A DNA stretch of 64,000 bases from Fodinibacter sp963834965 (GTDB lineage Bacteria; Actinomycetota; Actinomycetes; Actinomycetales; Dermatophilaceae), in NCBI GenBank assembly GCA_963834965.1, contig CAWIEI010000013.1:78423-142422 (forward strand), written 5' to 3'. Shown in pieces: positions 41,664 to 53,675 of this stretch (within the stretch, counting starts at the first letter, position 1; every line of letters starts with the position of its first letter). The notes beneath the pieces were generated by a model, which was not told the DNA's origin, searched no databases, and saw only the letters and a list, made by a program, of their open reading frames with translations. The position numbers and the translations under genes are program-made.

Positions 41664-42596
41664 TCAGGCGGCCGCCGTCAGCACTCGGAAATGGCGGCGC
41701 CAGTCGTCCGACAGGACTGCCGGGACCGGGATTCCCTTCTCACGCAGCTCGGTCGTCAGTCGCTCGAGGAGAAGCTCGGTCTGCTCGTACAGATCCTCTG
41801 CATGGACGACGACGAACGTCCAGCCGTCGTCGTCGCTGAGCTCGGTGCGCCGCGCTTCATCGTGTTCTCGCTGCTCGTCCGTGTCGTGCCACCGACCGTC
41901 GTACTCGATGGCGAGTCGCACCTCCTCGAAGCCGAGGTCGATGCGGTACCTGAGCTCTCCGTCGGCGTCGTAGATCCGAATGTCGACCTGTGGTTCAGGT
42001 AAACCGGCCAGCACCATCAGCAGGCGGAGGGCTGTCTCGGGCACGGAGTCGACCCGCTCTCGCACCAGGCGTGCACCGCGGAGGGCTTCGTCGCGACACT
42101 GGCCGGGCCAGGCATCCGCGTAATGAATGAGCTCGGTCGGTGTGCACCGACCCTTCTTGACGAACCGGTCGCCGAGGGCCACCAGGTCGACCAGCCCGAG
42201 GTACCTGGCCAGATGGCAGAACGTTTGACCTGGTGATGTCACGGGGAGCCCATGCCTACGCTTGATGTCCAGACGATGCCGGAACCGATGCGGCTTGACT
42301 CCGCGGAGCCGAAACCGTACGTCCCTCATGAACGAGATGTGCACCCAGTCGCTGTCTGGGACCACTCCGCCCCACAGGCGTGCCGCAGTCCAATGGCTGA
42401 CCACGCCTCCTTCGGGACAGACGAGAAGGGCTGCGCGGGCTCGCACCACCACGGTGTCTGGGATGCGGGCATCGATGATCACACCGGTGAACACGGTGCG
42501 GAACTCGCGGCTCTTCAGGCGCCGCTCCGAGACACCGAGGACCTTGGCCTCGCTGCGCAGGAACGGGCCTGGAATGGGAGCGGTGTCGTCCGGCAT
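41664..42596 (-). CDS. DUF559 protein (Vsr-like PD-(D/E)xK fold) with AbiEi-like N-terminal region
   Basis: The 310-residue protein begins MPDDTAPIPGPFLRSEAKVL. Its first half resembles the AbiEi-type antitoxin/regulator region (ARAALLVCPEGGVVSHWTAA, then SPGQTFCHLARYLGLVDLVA). The C-terminal 100 residues fit the DUF559 very-short-patch-repair-like nuclease fold: Glu in VPETALRLLMVLAG, Asp in YRIDLGFEEVRLAIEYDGRW followed by a His, and EDL near the end. Family activity has not been demonstrated. The coding sequence is lower in GC than the flanking genes, with frequent A/T third positions, and is intact. It is flanked on both sides by inverted clusters of the same 34-bp palindrome, so the whole unit 41491-42725 looks like an inserted element. 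Confidence 0.75.
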   Translation of the reverse strand: MPDDTAPIPGPFLRSEAKVLGVSERRLKSREFRTVFTGVIIDARIPDTVVVRARAALLVCPEGGVVSHWTAARLWGGVVPDSDWVHISFMRDVRFRLRGVKPHRFRHRLDIKRRHGLPVTSPGQTFCHLARYLGLVDLVALGDRFVKKGRCTPTELIHYADAWPGQCRDEALRGARLVRERVDSVPETALRLLMVLAGLPEPQVDIRIYDADGELRYRIDLGFEEVRLAIEYDGRWHDTDEQREHDEARRTELSDDDGWTFVVVHAEDLYEQTELLLERLTTELREKGIPVPAVLSDDWRRHFRVLTAAA

Positions 42597-42647
42597 CCAG
42601 CAAGGGTGGCACCGATGGCGAAACCGCCACGGGCGTCATCCACAGGT

Positions 42648-42725
42648 GTCCCTGCTGTGACCTATTGGTCGATCTCAGGACAGGACCTGCCGTCCCTGCT
42701 GTGACCTATTGGTCGATCTCAGGAC
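42648..42725. repeat. Palindromic 34-bp repeat family B, two inverted copies (right cluster)
   Basis: Copies are at 42648-42681 and 42692-42725, in reverse orientation to 41491-41631 and 10 bases apart. The 20-base core TGTGACCTATTGGTCGATCT is identical to the complement of the left copies; outer bases differ (GTCCT instead of GTCCC). They lie 52 bp upstream of the DUF559 start and 13 bp beyond the stop of the following methyltransferase gene. Confidence 0.95.
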
Positions 42726-42737
42726 AGCGTCGGGTAC

Positions 42738-44235
42738 TCAGCGGAGGAGGCCGTCCTTGACGGCGTCGCGCAGGAACTCGACGACCTCGGCCCGCACCTC
42801 GTCCCCGTCGAGGTCGAGCAGCCCGGCGATCGCAGCCGCGCCGCCCGGGCGGTCAGCTCACCATCGGCCACCGACGCGAACGCCGCGGTGACGGTGGTCA
42901 GGGTGAGGTGCCGGCGCAGCCCGCCGCCCTGGCGCAGCACGATGGCGGTGGGGTCCAGGGCCCCGGGCATCGTGTGCCGCTCCTCGTGCACGTCGGGCGC
43001 ACACCGCCACGCGATGTCGAGCACCGCGTCGTCGTCGTGCTCGGCGAGCCAGGTGCGAGCGTCCAGGCCGGCGAGCACGGTCGGACCCATCGGCGCCTCC
43101 ACCGGCCAGGGCACGTCCATGAGGTCGACGAAGGGAGCCCGCTCGCGGCGCGGCCGGTGCAGCGTCACCACGCCGAACCCGATCGCCTCCACCTCGCGCG
43201 CCTCGAAGTCGTCGAGCCAGGCGGCATACATGGCGTTGAAGTCGACCGTGCCGGGGTGGTGGCCGCCGTCGCGGGCCCACGTCTCGGCGTACTCCGCGGG
43301 GTCCTGCACCTCGCGCTGCACGACCCACGCATCGAGCCCCGTGCCGTCGAGCCAGGCGCCGACCCGCTCGGTCCAGGTCGACCCGCGCGGCACCTCCCAG
43401 TTTCCGAGGAACTGCGCGATGCCGCCCGGCTCGAGGTGCTCGCCGACCCCGCGCACGAGGTCGCGCACCACGGCATCCCCGGCGGCGCCGCCGTCGCGGT
43501 ACTCGAATCGCGGCACGGCCCCCGACCGCGGCGTGATGACGAACGGCGGGTTGCTCACGACGAGCCCGAAGCGCTCCCCCGCCACCGGGTCGAGCATCGA
43601 GCCGGCGCGCACGTCCCAGTCGGCCTCGTCGAGCGCGGCGTTGAACCGGGCGAACGCCAGCGCCCGCTCGGACAGGTCGGTCACCACGACCTCATCGGCG
43701 TGCCCCTCGAGGTGCAGCGCCTGCACGCCCGACCCGGTGCCCAGGTCGAGGGCGCGCTCGACGTGCGGCCGCGGGGTCCACGACGCCAGGGTCGTGGACG
43801 CACCCCCGATGCCGAGCACGTGGTTCTCGCGCAGCGGCCGCCGGGTGGCGACCTCGCCCAGGTCGGAGGCCACCCACCAGTCGACCCCGTCGGCGGAGTG
43901 CGGGCGCAGGTCGCACAGCGCGACCACGGCATCGCCCTCGGGCTCGACCAGGCCGAGCGCGACGGCGCCCTCGACCCCGAGCGTCGGCAGCGCGGCCACG
44001 CCTCGGCGACGTCGACCGGGTCGCCGAGGGCGAACAGCCGCACCAGGGTCGCGCCCGGCGCGCTCGAGGCACCGGTGACCCGCTGGGCGGGCAGCGCCTG
44101 GTCGCGGTCGAGGGCGGCGGTGGCCATCGGGCCGAGCAGCTCGGTGACGCCGGCGACGGTGTAGCCGGCGGCGACGAGGTCGGCGCGCAGGGCGGGGACG
44201 AGGTCGGGGTCGACGCGGGGCGGGTTCGGGGTCAT
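42738..44235 (-). CDS. HemK-like class I methyltransferase (DUF7059/DUF7782 type), two frameshifts
   Basis: About 498 residues: an N-terminal helical domain (MTPNPPRVDPDLVPALRADL), then a SAM-binding domain with VERALDLGTGSGVQALHLEG (motif I), VVVTDLSERALAFARFN, and the adenine/Gln-methyltransferase motif NPPF in GLVVSNPPFVITPR. A large C-terminal domain follows. NPPF-type enzymes modify nucleobases or glutamine amides; substrate unknown. It is conserved in actinobacteria as a stand-alone gene. Breaks lie near 44000 and 42850. It ends in GLLR, stop 42738. The family B palindromes begin 12 bp after its stop and may act as its terminator. Confidence 0.85.
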
Positions 44236-44273
44236 CGAGGACGAGCGTATGCCGTGCGGCCGCCGGGCTCATC

Positions 44274-44401
44274 CCCCTCACCGGCCGGGACGACACCGGG
44301 CGGATCCCGTGTGGATGCCGGGTTCGCCCCCTCACCGGCCCCGGCGACACCGGGCGGATGCCGGGCAGCCGCCGGTTCGCCCCGTCACCGGCCCGGGCTC
44401 A
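44274..44401. repeat. 53-bp intergenic direct repeat, about 2.4 copies
   Basis: CCCCCTCACCGGCC followed by CGACACCGGGCGGAT occurs at 44274 and about 44327, and a third partial copy (CCCCGTCACCGGCCCGGGCTC) runs to 44401. It fills the 163-bp gap between the methyltransferase start and the LuxR regulator stop, and its last bases include that stop. Confidence 0.75.
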
Positions 44402-47159
44402 GCGCTCGCGCTGCACCAGCGCGGTCAGCTCGGGCCGGGAGGTGATGCCCAGCCGGGCGTAGACGTTGCGCAGGTGGTACTCGACCGTCTTGGGGCTGAG
44501 GAAGAGCCGCAGGGCGGTCTCCCGGGTGGTGAGCCCCTCGGTCACCAGCGTGACGATCTGGCGCTCGCGCGGGCTGAGCGCGTCGAGGGCACGAGTCCCG
44601 CGCCGCACGACCGTCGCCCCGGTGGCGTCGAGCTCGTCGGCGGCCCGGTCGGCCCACGGCACCGCCCCGAGCCGTTCGAAGGACTCGAGGGCGTCGCGCA
44701 GTGGCTCGCGGGCGTCGGCCCGGCGGCGGGCCCGGCGCAGTCGCTGCCCGTGCAGCAGCCGCGAGCGAGCGGTCTCGAACAGGTCTGCGGTGAGGGCGTG
44801 CTGGCGCGCGGCCTCGCCGAACGCCGCGTCGATGCCGGCCGGCTCGACGAGCAACGCGCGCGCCCGGGCGGCCCGAGCCAGCGCCCAGGGCCGTCCCTTC
44901 GCCGTCGGCCCGCCGGGCGTACTCCTCGACGACGACGGCCGCCTCGTCGGCGCGCCCGGCGAGCACGAGGCACTCGGCCAGCTCCGGCCCGGGGTGCACG
45001 TCGACGTCGACGAACCCGGTGCGGCCGAGCAGGGCGTCGAGCCGGGCGAACCGCTCGGCGGCCTCCTCGACGGCCCCCGCGGCCAGCGCCGACTCGCCGA
45101 GGGCGAAGCCGGCCCACACCTCGACGATGACGTTCGAGCGCGGCACCGCGAGCACCAGGGCTCGCTCGGCGTGCTCGGCGCACGCGTCGACGGCCCCGGT
45201 GCGGGCCTCGAGCCACGCCAGCCCGGCCAGGGACAGCGCCTGCTCGGTGACCTGGCCGAGCTCCGCCGCCAGCTCGGCCGACTCGGCGTAGGCCGAGCGG
45301 GCCGCCCCCCAGTGGTCGCGCGTCGCGCCTGCCCGGGCGAGGAAGAACAGCAGCCGGGGCAGTGGCCCGACCGCCCAGCTGGCCCGCCGGCCCTCGATCT
45401 CGCGGGCCAGCTCGTCGGCGGCCTCGGCGCCGCGCAGCCAGAGCATCGTGTTCAGCGCCCACACCTCGTCCTCGTCGTCGTGCGGGTCGCGGGTGGCGCC
45501 CTCGGCGAGCGGCGGGTGCGCACCCGGCATCCGGAGCAGGGCCAGTGCGGCGCGCAGCTCCGCCTCCCCAGAACGGCCCCCGAGCACCGCGGCCATCCCG
45601 GTGGTCATCAGGCAGCGCCCACGAGCCGCGCTGGTGAGGTCGCCACCGAGCAGCACGGTCGCGTGCCGCGCCGCCGTGGCAGCGGCGCCCGCGTCGGCGA
45701 GGGCGAAGGCCAGGGTGACCGCCTCGGCCACGACCCGGCTCGCGGCCTCCGGGTCCTCGTCGACAGCGGCGTCGGCCGCCGCGAGGAGGCTGCGCCGGGA
45801 GGCGGTCAGCGAGCCGGCCCGCGCAGCGATGCTCCCGGCCAGCGCCTCGGCCCGCCACGGCGTGCGCCCCGCCGGGCGACTGCCGCACCATCTCGTCGCA
45901 CAGCCGGGTCGCCCAGGCGGCGTCCCCGGCCGCCCAGGCGGCCTCTGCGGCGGCGAGCAGCCGGCCGGCCCGGCGGCCCGCCTCGGGCGTGATGCCCGCG
46001 GCCCGCTCCAGCCCGGCCGCGGCCACGGCCGGGGCCCCGCGCCGGGCGGCCGCGGCGGCGACCTCCTCGAGGGTGGCGGCGAGGTGCTCGTCCGGGCCGG
46101 CGGCCGCGGCCGCGAGGTGCCGCACGCGCTCGTCGGTGCGCGCCGGTGGCAGGGCGCCGGCCAACGCGGCGTGCAGCGCGCGGCGCCGGTCGGGCGGCAG
46201 GCTCGAGTAGACCGCGGACCCCACCAGCGGATGCCGTGGCGACGAGGTGGTCGCCGTCGAGGTCGACGAGGCCGGCCGCCTCGGCCCGCCCCAGGGCCGA
46301 GTCGTCGACCTCGAGCGCGGTGGAGGCATCGACGACCAGGGCGGCCGAACCCCCGGCCAGCGCCGACAGCGCGACCACGACCTGCACGCCGGGCCCGAGA
46401 GCCCGGGCGCGCTCGGCGAAGACGCCGACCAGGGTGCCGGACAACGGGATCGGCTCGTCCAGGGCCAGCCGCGCCAGGGCGTCAGGGTGGCGCACGAGCT
46501 CGGTGACGGCCAGCGGGTTCCCGCCGGTGACGACCCGGGCGCGGGCCGCCGCCTCCGGAGTCGACGGGAGCCCCAGCTCGGCCATCAGGAAACCGACCTC
46601 CGTGGCGTCGAGCCCGGCCAGGGCCAGCTCGGGCAGGCCCGCCTCGGCGAGCGGCCCGGGCTCACCGGTGCGCTGTGCGGCGACCACGAGCACCGGGTCG
46701 GCGCACGAGCCGCCGCGCCGCGAAGGCCAGCGCCGCCGCCGACGGCTGGTCGAGCAGGTGCGCGTCGTCGAGCAGCACGACGAGCGGCGCCTGCTCCGCA
46801 CGCCGGGTGAGCACCGCGAGGGTCGCCGCACCCACCGCGAAGGCCGGCGGCGGGTCCCCGTCGCGCAGCGCCAGCGCCACGCCGAGGGCCCGGGCCTGCG
46901 GCGCCGGAAGCACGGCGAGCTCGTCGGTGACGTCACCGAGCACGAGGCCGAGTGCGGCATACGGCACCTCCTGCTCGGCCGGTGTTCCCACCACCCGCAC
47001 GACCAGCGCACCAGCCGACCTGGCGGCCACCTCGTCGAGCAGCGTCGACTTGCCGACCCCCGCCTCGCCGGTGACCAGCAGCGCTCCACCACGGCGCAGC
47101 CGGACCCCGGCCAGCAGCTCCGCCACCCGCCGGAGCTCGGTCTCGCGCCCCACGACCAT
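44399..47159 (-). CDS. Large LuxR-family regulator with AAA/STAND ATPase (MalT-like), several frameshifts
   Basis: About 920 residues: an N-terminal ATPase with Walker A in LLVTGEAGVGKSTLLDEVAA and Walker B in PLVVLLDDAHLLDQPSAAAL, then a helical TPR-like region (AELGQVTEQALSLAGLAWLE, ALAAGAVEEAAERFARLDAL). A C-terminal LuxR helix-turn-helix follows (LSPRERQIVTLVTEGLTTRE, SPKTVEYHLRNVYARLGITS). STAND regulators hold ATP or ADP and oligomerise on an inducer to activate transcription. At least four breaks (near 46700, 46230, 45880, 44900). It is divergent from the methyltransferase-hydrolase operon, with 121 bp between them, and is a likely regulator of it. Confidence 0.85.
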
Positions 47160-47280
47160 CCCTGCAGTGTAGGAACGACTGGGGTGCCACCCTGATGCGG
47201 CGAGGGCGGCCGCGGCCGGATCGTCGAGGGCATCGACCCCGGCGTCCGCTGCCGGGATCATGGACCCGGGAGGACACCCC

Positions 47281-48359
47281 ATGCCGCACCAGCAGACCAC
47301 CACCATCGACACCGACATCTTGATGTCGTTCGTCTTCCGCGCCGTCGACGAGGTGGGCGCCGCGCTCAACTGCGCCCTCGTGGTCATGGGCGACCGGCTC
47401 GGCTACTACCGGGCGCTGGCCGAAGGCGGCCCGATGACGGCCGCCACCCTCGCCACCACGACCGGCACCGCCGAGCCCTACGCCCGCGAGTGGCTGAACG
47501 CCCAGGCCGCCGGCGCGTTCGTCACCTACGAGCCCGCCGACGGCACCTACGCGCTGCCGCCCGAGCACGTCATCGCCCTCACCGACGAGAGCAGCCCGGC
47601 CTTCCTGCCCGGCTTCTTCCAGATCGCGCTCGGCACCATCCGGGATGCCGACCGCATCCTCGCCGCTGCACCCGAGGGTGACGGGGTGGGCTGGCACGAC
47701 CACAACTCCGACGTGCACGACGGCTGCGAGCGCTTCTTCCGGCCCGGGGTACAACGCGCACCTGGTGGCCGAGTGGCTGCCGGCCGTCGACGGCCTGGTC
47801 GACAAGCTGGAGTCCGGGGCGACGGTCGCCGACATCGGCTGCGGCCACGGCGCGTCGACGGTGCTCATGGCGCAGGCCTACCCGGCGTCGCGCTTCGTGG
47901 GCTCCGACTACCACGCGGCCTCGATCGGCACCGCGGTCGAGCGGGCCGCCGAGGCCGGGGTGGCCGACCGGATCGACTTCGAGGTGGCCCCGGCATCCTC
48001 GTTCAGCGGGTCGGGCTACGACCTGGTCACCACCTTCGACGCCCTGCACGACATGGGCGACCCGGTGGGCGCCGCGAAGCGCGTGCACGAGGCCCTCGCC
48101 CCCGACGGGGTGTGGCTGCTCGTCGAGCCGGCGGCGGGCGACCGCGTCGAGGACAACCTCAACCCGGTCGGGCGGGCGTTCTACGGCTTCTCGACGCTGC
48201 TGTGCACGCCGGCCTCGCTGTCCCAGCCGGTCGGGGCGGCGCTCGGCACCCAGGCCGGGCCGGCCCGCATCCGCGACGTCACCGTGGCCGCCGGCTTCCG
48301 CAGCTTCCGGCTCGCGGCCGTCCACCCCGTTCAACAACGTGTTCGAGGTGCGGCCGTGA
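47281..48359 (+). CDS. Class I methyltransferase, Rv2258c-like with N-terminal winged helix (two frameshifts)
   Basis: About 355 residues. The N-terminal winged helix reads VDEVGAALNCALVVMGDRLG and TGTAEPYAREWLNAQAAGAF; the SAM domain has motif I DIGCGHGASTVLMAQAYP and then FVGSDYHAASIGTAVERAAE and LVTTFDALHDMGDPVGAAK. The layout is that of mycobacterial Rv2258c, a SAM methyltransferase of unknown substrate. ATG 47281 follows GGAGG by six bases. Breaks lie near 47750 and 48330; the end is FNNVFEVRP. Its stop overlaps the next GTG start (GTGA), so methyltransferase and hydrolase/glycosyltransferase are coupled. Confidence 0.88.
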
Positions 48360-50563
48360 CGTGGCCGGCCTGGACCCGTCCGGTGCGCGAGGACGTCGTG
48401 GTGCGAGGCGGCACCCGGATCTCGTTCGCCGTGCACGGGTCCGGGCCGGCCACCGTGGTGCTGCTGCCCGCCTGGTCGATCGTGCGCTCGCGGATGTGGA
48501 AGGCGCAGGTGCCGCACCTGGCGCGGCACCACCGGGTGGTCACCTTCGACGGGCGCGGCAGCGGCGGCTCCGACCGCCCGGAGGGGGCGGCGGCGTACTC
48601 GAACGCCGAGTACGCCGCCGACACCGTCGCGGTTCTGGATGCCGTGGGCGTGGACCGGGCGGTGCTCGTGGGCCTCTCGAGCGGCGCCGCCTGGGCGGCG
48701 CAGGTGGCCGCCGAGCACCCCGACCGGGTGCAGGGGCTGGTGGCGATCGGGCCGGTGTGCGGGTCGTGGCAGCCGCGCGGCCAGGCCGACCTGGCCACCT
48801 ACACCGACCCGCAGGAGGACACCCAGGGGTGGGCGAAGTACAACCGCCACCACTGGCTCGAGGGCGGCTACGACGACTTCGTCGAGTTCTTCTTCGCGCA
48901 GATGTTCCACGAGCCGCACTCGACCCGCCAGCGCGAGGAGGGGTCCACGTGGGCGCACGAGCTCGCCCCGCAGACCCTGGTCGACTGCACCTCCGGCCGG
49001 CTCGGGCTCGACGGCGCCGAGGTCACCGAGCTGGGTCCGTTGCTGGATGCCGTGCGGTGCCCCGTGCTCGTCCTGCACGGCAGCGAGGACCGGGTGCGCG
49101 CGGTCGACGACGGGGTGCGCTTCGCCTCCCGGTCGGGCGGGTCGCTCGTCGTGCTCGAGGGGTGCGGGCACGGGCCCCCGATGCGCGACCCCGTCGTCGT
49201 CAACCACGAGATCGACCGGTTCGTCGCGCGGGTGACGGGCGGGCCGGATGCCGTGCCACCACCGACCGCCGGCGGCGCACCCGCCGCGCCCGGGCCCGCC
49301 CGGCATCCGCAGCGGACGCGGCCACCCCGGCGCGGCGCTGGTCGCGGGCGCTGCGACGGCAGCGCGAGGTGCTCGTGCTGTCCTCACCGATCGGGCTGGG
49401 CCACACCCGGCGTGACCTGGCGATCGTCGAGGCGCTGCGGCTCGAGCACCCCGACCTGCGGGTGCGCTGGCTGGCCCAGGACCCGGTGACCCGGGTGCTG
49501 GAGGGCGCCGGCGAGATGGTGCACCCGGCATCCGCCTGGCTGGCGTCGGAGTCGGCGCACGTCGAGGCCGAGTGCGGCGAGCACGACCTCGACGCGTTCG
49601 ACGCGATCCGGCGGATGGACGACCTGCTGGTCAACAACTTCATGGTGCTCGACGAGGTGCTCGAGACCGAGCACGTCGACCTCGTCGTCGGGGACGAGGC
49701 GTGGGAGACCGACCACTTCCTGCACGAGAACCCCGAGCTCAAGCGGGGCGCCTTCGCCTGGCTGACCGACTTCGTCGGGTGGCTGCCGATGCCGGCCGGC
49801 GGCGAGCGGCAGGCCTGCCTGACCGCCGACTACAACGCCGAGATGCTCGAGCACCGCGAGCGCTTCCCGTGGGTGCGCGACCGGTCGGTGTTCGTCGGGA
49901 CCCCCGACGACGTCGTGCCCGACGCGTTCGGGCCGGGGCTGCCGGCGATCCGGGAGTGGACGCTGGGCGAGTTCGACTTCGCCGGCTACATCAGCGGTTT
50001 CGTGCCGCCCACCGACGAGGAGCGGTCGCGGCTGCGGACGTCGTTCGGCTGGCGCGAGGACGAGACCGTGTGCGTGGTCGCGGTCGGGGGCACGGCCGTC
50101 GGTGGCGACCTGCTGCGGCGGGTGCTCGACGCGGTGCCGGCCGCCCGGCGGGAGCGGCGCGGACCTGCGGTTCGTCGTGGTGGCGGGGCCACGGATCGAC
50201 CCGTGCTCGCTTCCCCGGCAACGCGGTGCCACGGTGCTGGGCTACGTGCCCGACCTCTGGCGCCGGCTTTCGGCGTGCGACGTGGCGGTGGTGCAGGGCG
50301 GGCTCACCACCTGCATGGAGCTCACCGCCTCGCGTCGGCCGTTCCTCTACGTGCCGCTGCGCAACCACTTCGAGCAGAACCGGCACGTGCGGCACCGGCT
50401 GGAGCGCTACGGCGCGGGCACCCACCTCCCCTACGAGCAGCTCGTCGACCCCGACGCGCTCTGCGCCGAGCTGCTCGCGACGCTGGCCCGGCCGGTCACC
50501 TCGGCGCCGGTCGAGACCGACGGGGCGGCCCGGGCCGCGCGCCTCCTGGCCGACCTGCTCTGA
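48356..50563 (+). CDS. Alpha/beta-hydrolase fused to glycosyltransferase (probable fusion; two frameshifts)
   Basis: Residues 1-290 are an alpha/beta hydrolase: GGTRISFAVHGSGPATVVLL, oxyanion HGSG, nucleophile Ser in VLVGLSSGAAWAAQVAAEHP, Asp in VLHGSEDRVRAV and His in GCGHGPPMRD. The second part is a GT-B glycosyltransferase: EVLVLSSPIGLGHTRRDLAI, SAHVEAECGEHDLDAFDAIR, HENPELKRGAFAWLTDFVGW, then a C-lobe with VVVQGGLTTCMELTASRRPF and YVPLRNHFEQNRHVRHRLER, stop 50561. The hydrolase frame has no stop before the glycosyltransferase region and the latter has no ribosome site, so a single fused protein with one base error near 49300 is favoured; another break lies near 50155. If they are separate, the second starts near 49370. 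Substrates are unknown. Confidence 0.75.
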
Positions 50564-50596
50564 CGCCGCGGGCCGAGGCGCCTCCCGGCGTCGAGG

Positions 50597-50644
50597 TCCC
50601 GCGACGCGCTGACGGCCCGGCCGGCCGGTCAGCGCGTCGCGGGA
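50597..50644. terminator. Strong hairpin between convergent genes
   Basis: A perfect 17-bp stem (TCCCGCGACGCGCTGAC with its complement, 50597-50613 and 50628-50644) carries a 14-base GC loop. It lies 33 bp after the glycosyltransferase stop and faces hppA, and can stop transcripts in either direction. Confidence 0.85.
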
Positions 50645-50661
50645 TGTCGACCGGGCACGCG

Positions 50662-50696
50662 CGAGGGGCCGGGTCCCAGCGGAACCCGGCCCCTCG
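50662..50696. terminator. Second hairpin, 15 bp past hppA
   Basis: CGAGGGGCCGGGT pairs with ACCCGGCCCCTCG (13 bp) across a 9-base loop. Reading on the minus strand it is the first hairpin after the hppA stop. Confidence 0.85.
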
Positions 50697-50711
50697 GCAT
50701 CCTGCCTCGAC

Positions 50712-53100
<2,389 letters not shown>

Positions 53101-53262
53101 TCCATCCTCCTTGACGGGTGTGTGGGCGCCCCCGGGGCGAAATACGCCGGCGGCAGGGACGTTCGCGCGAACCTTACCGGCACGCGGGCCGGCGCGCTCC
53201 ACCCAAACGGAGGTGACGCAGGTCACCCGGGCCGTGACGCATGCGGCGGCCCCGGCGGGAGA

Positions 53263-53598
53263 TCAGGCGGCGAGAGCCTGTTCGAGGGAGCCGTGGATGC
53301 CGAACACCTTGTCGAGCCCGGTGATCCGGAAGACCCGCAGGATGCGGTCGTTGGAGCACACGATGCGCAGCCAGCCGGAGTGGTTGCGGACGAGCTTCAG
53401 GCGGCCGACGAGGACGCCGAGGCCGGTCGAGTCGAGGAACGAGACCTCGTCGAGGTCGACGACGAGCCGGGCGTGGCCGGCTCCGATCTCCTCGTCGAGG
53501 ACGGCGCGCAGCTGGGCCGCGGTGTAGACATCGACCTCTCCGGCGACCGTGACGACACTGACGTCGTCGTGGCGAGACGTAGTCACGGACAGCTCCAC
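53263..53598 (-). CDS. STAS-domain anti-sigma-factor antagonist
   Basis: The 111-residue protein has the SpoIIAA/RsbV layout: VTVAGEVDVYTAAQLRAVLD, then the phosphorylatable Ser in LDEVSFLDSTGLGVLVGRLK, then ILRVFRITGLDKVFGIHGSL. When dephosphorylated, such proteins bind an anti-sigma kinase and free a sigma factor. Start: GTG 53598 (VELSVTTSRHDD), fixed by AAGGAG seven bases upstream; in-frame ATG 53631 and others have no such site. No anti-sigma kinase or sigma factor gene is near. It is divergent to the helicase gene, and hppA follows. Confidence 0.9.
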   Translation of the reverse strand: MELSVTTSRHDDVSVVTVAGEVDVYTAAQLRAVLDEEIGAGHARLVVDLDEVSFLDSTGLGVLVGRLKLVRNHSGWLRIVCSNDRILRVFRITGLDKVFGIHGSLEQALAA

Positions 53599-53675
53599 GG
53601 GCGGGGCTCCTTGTGCTTCCTGCTGGGGCATGAGCCCGACGGGGGGTGTCGGGACCAAGGATTACCGTAACCGTC

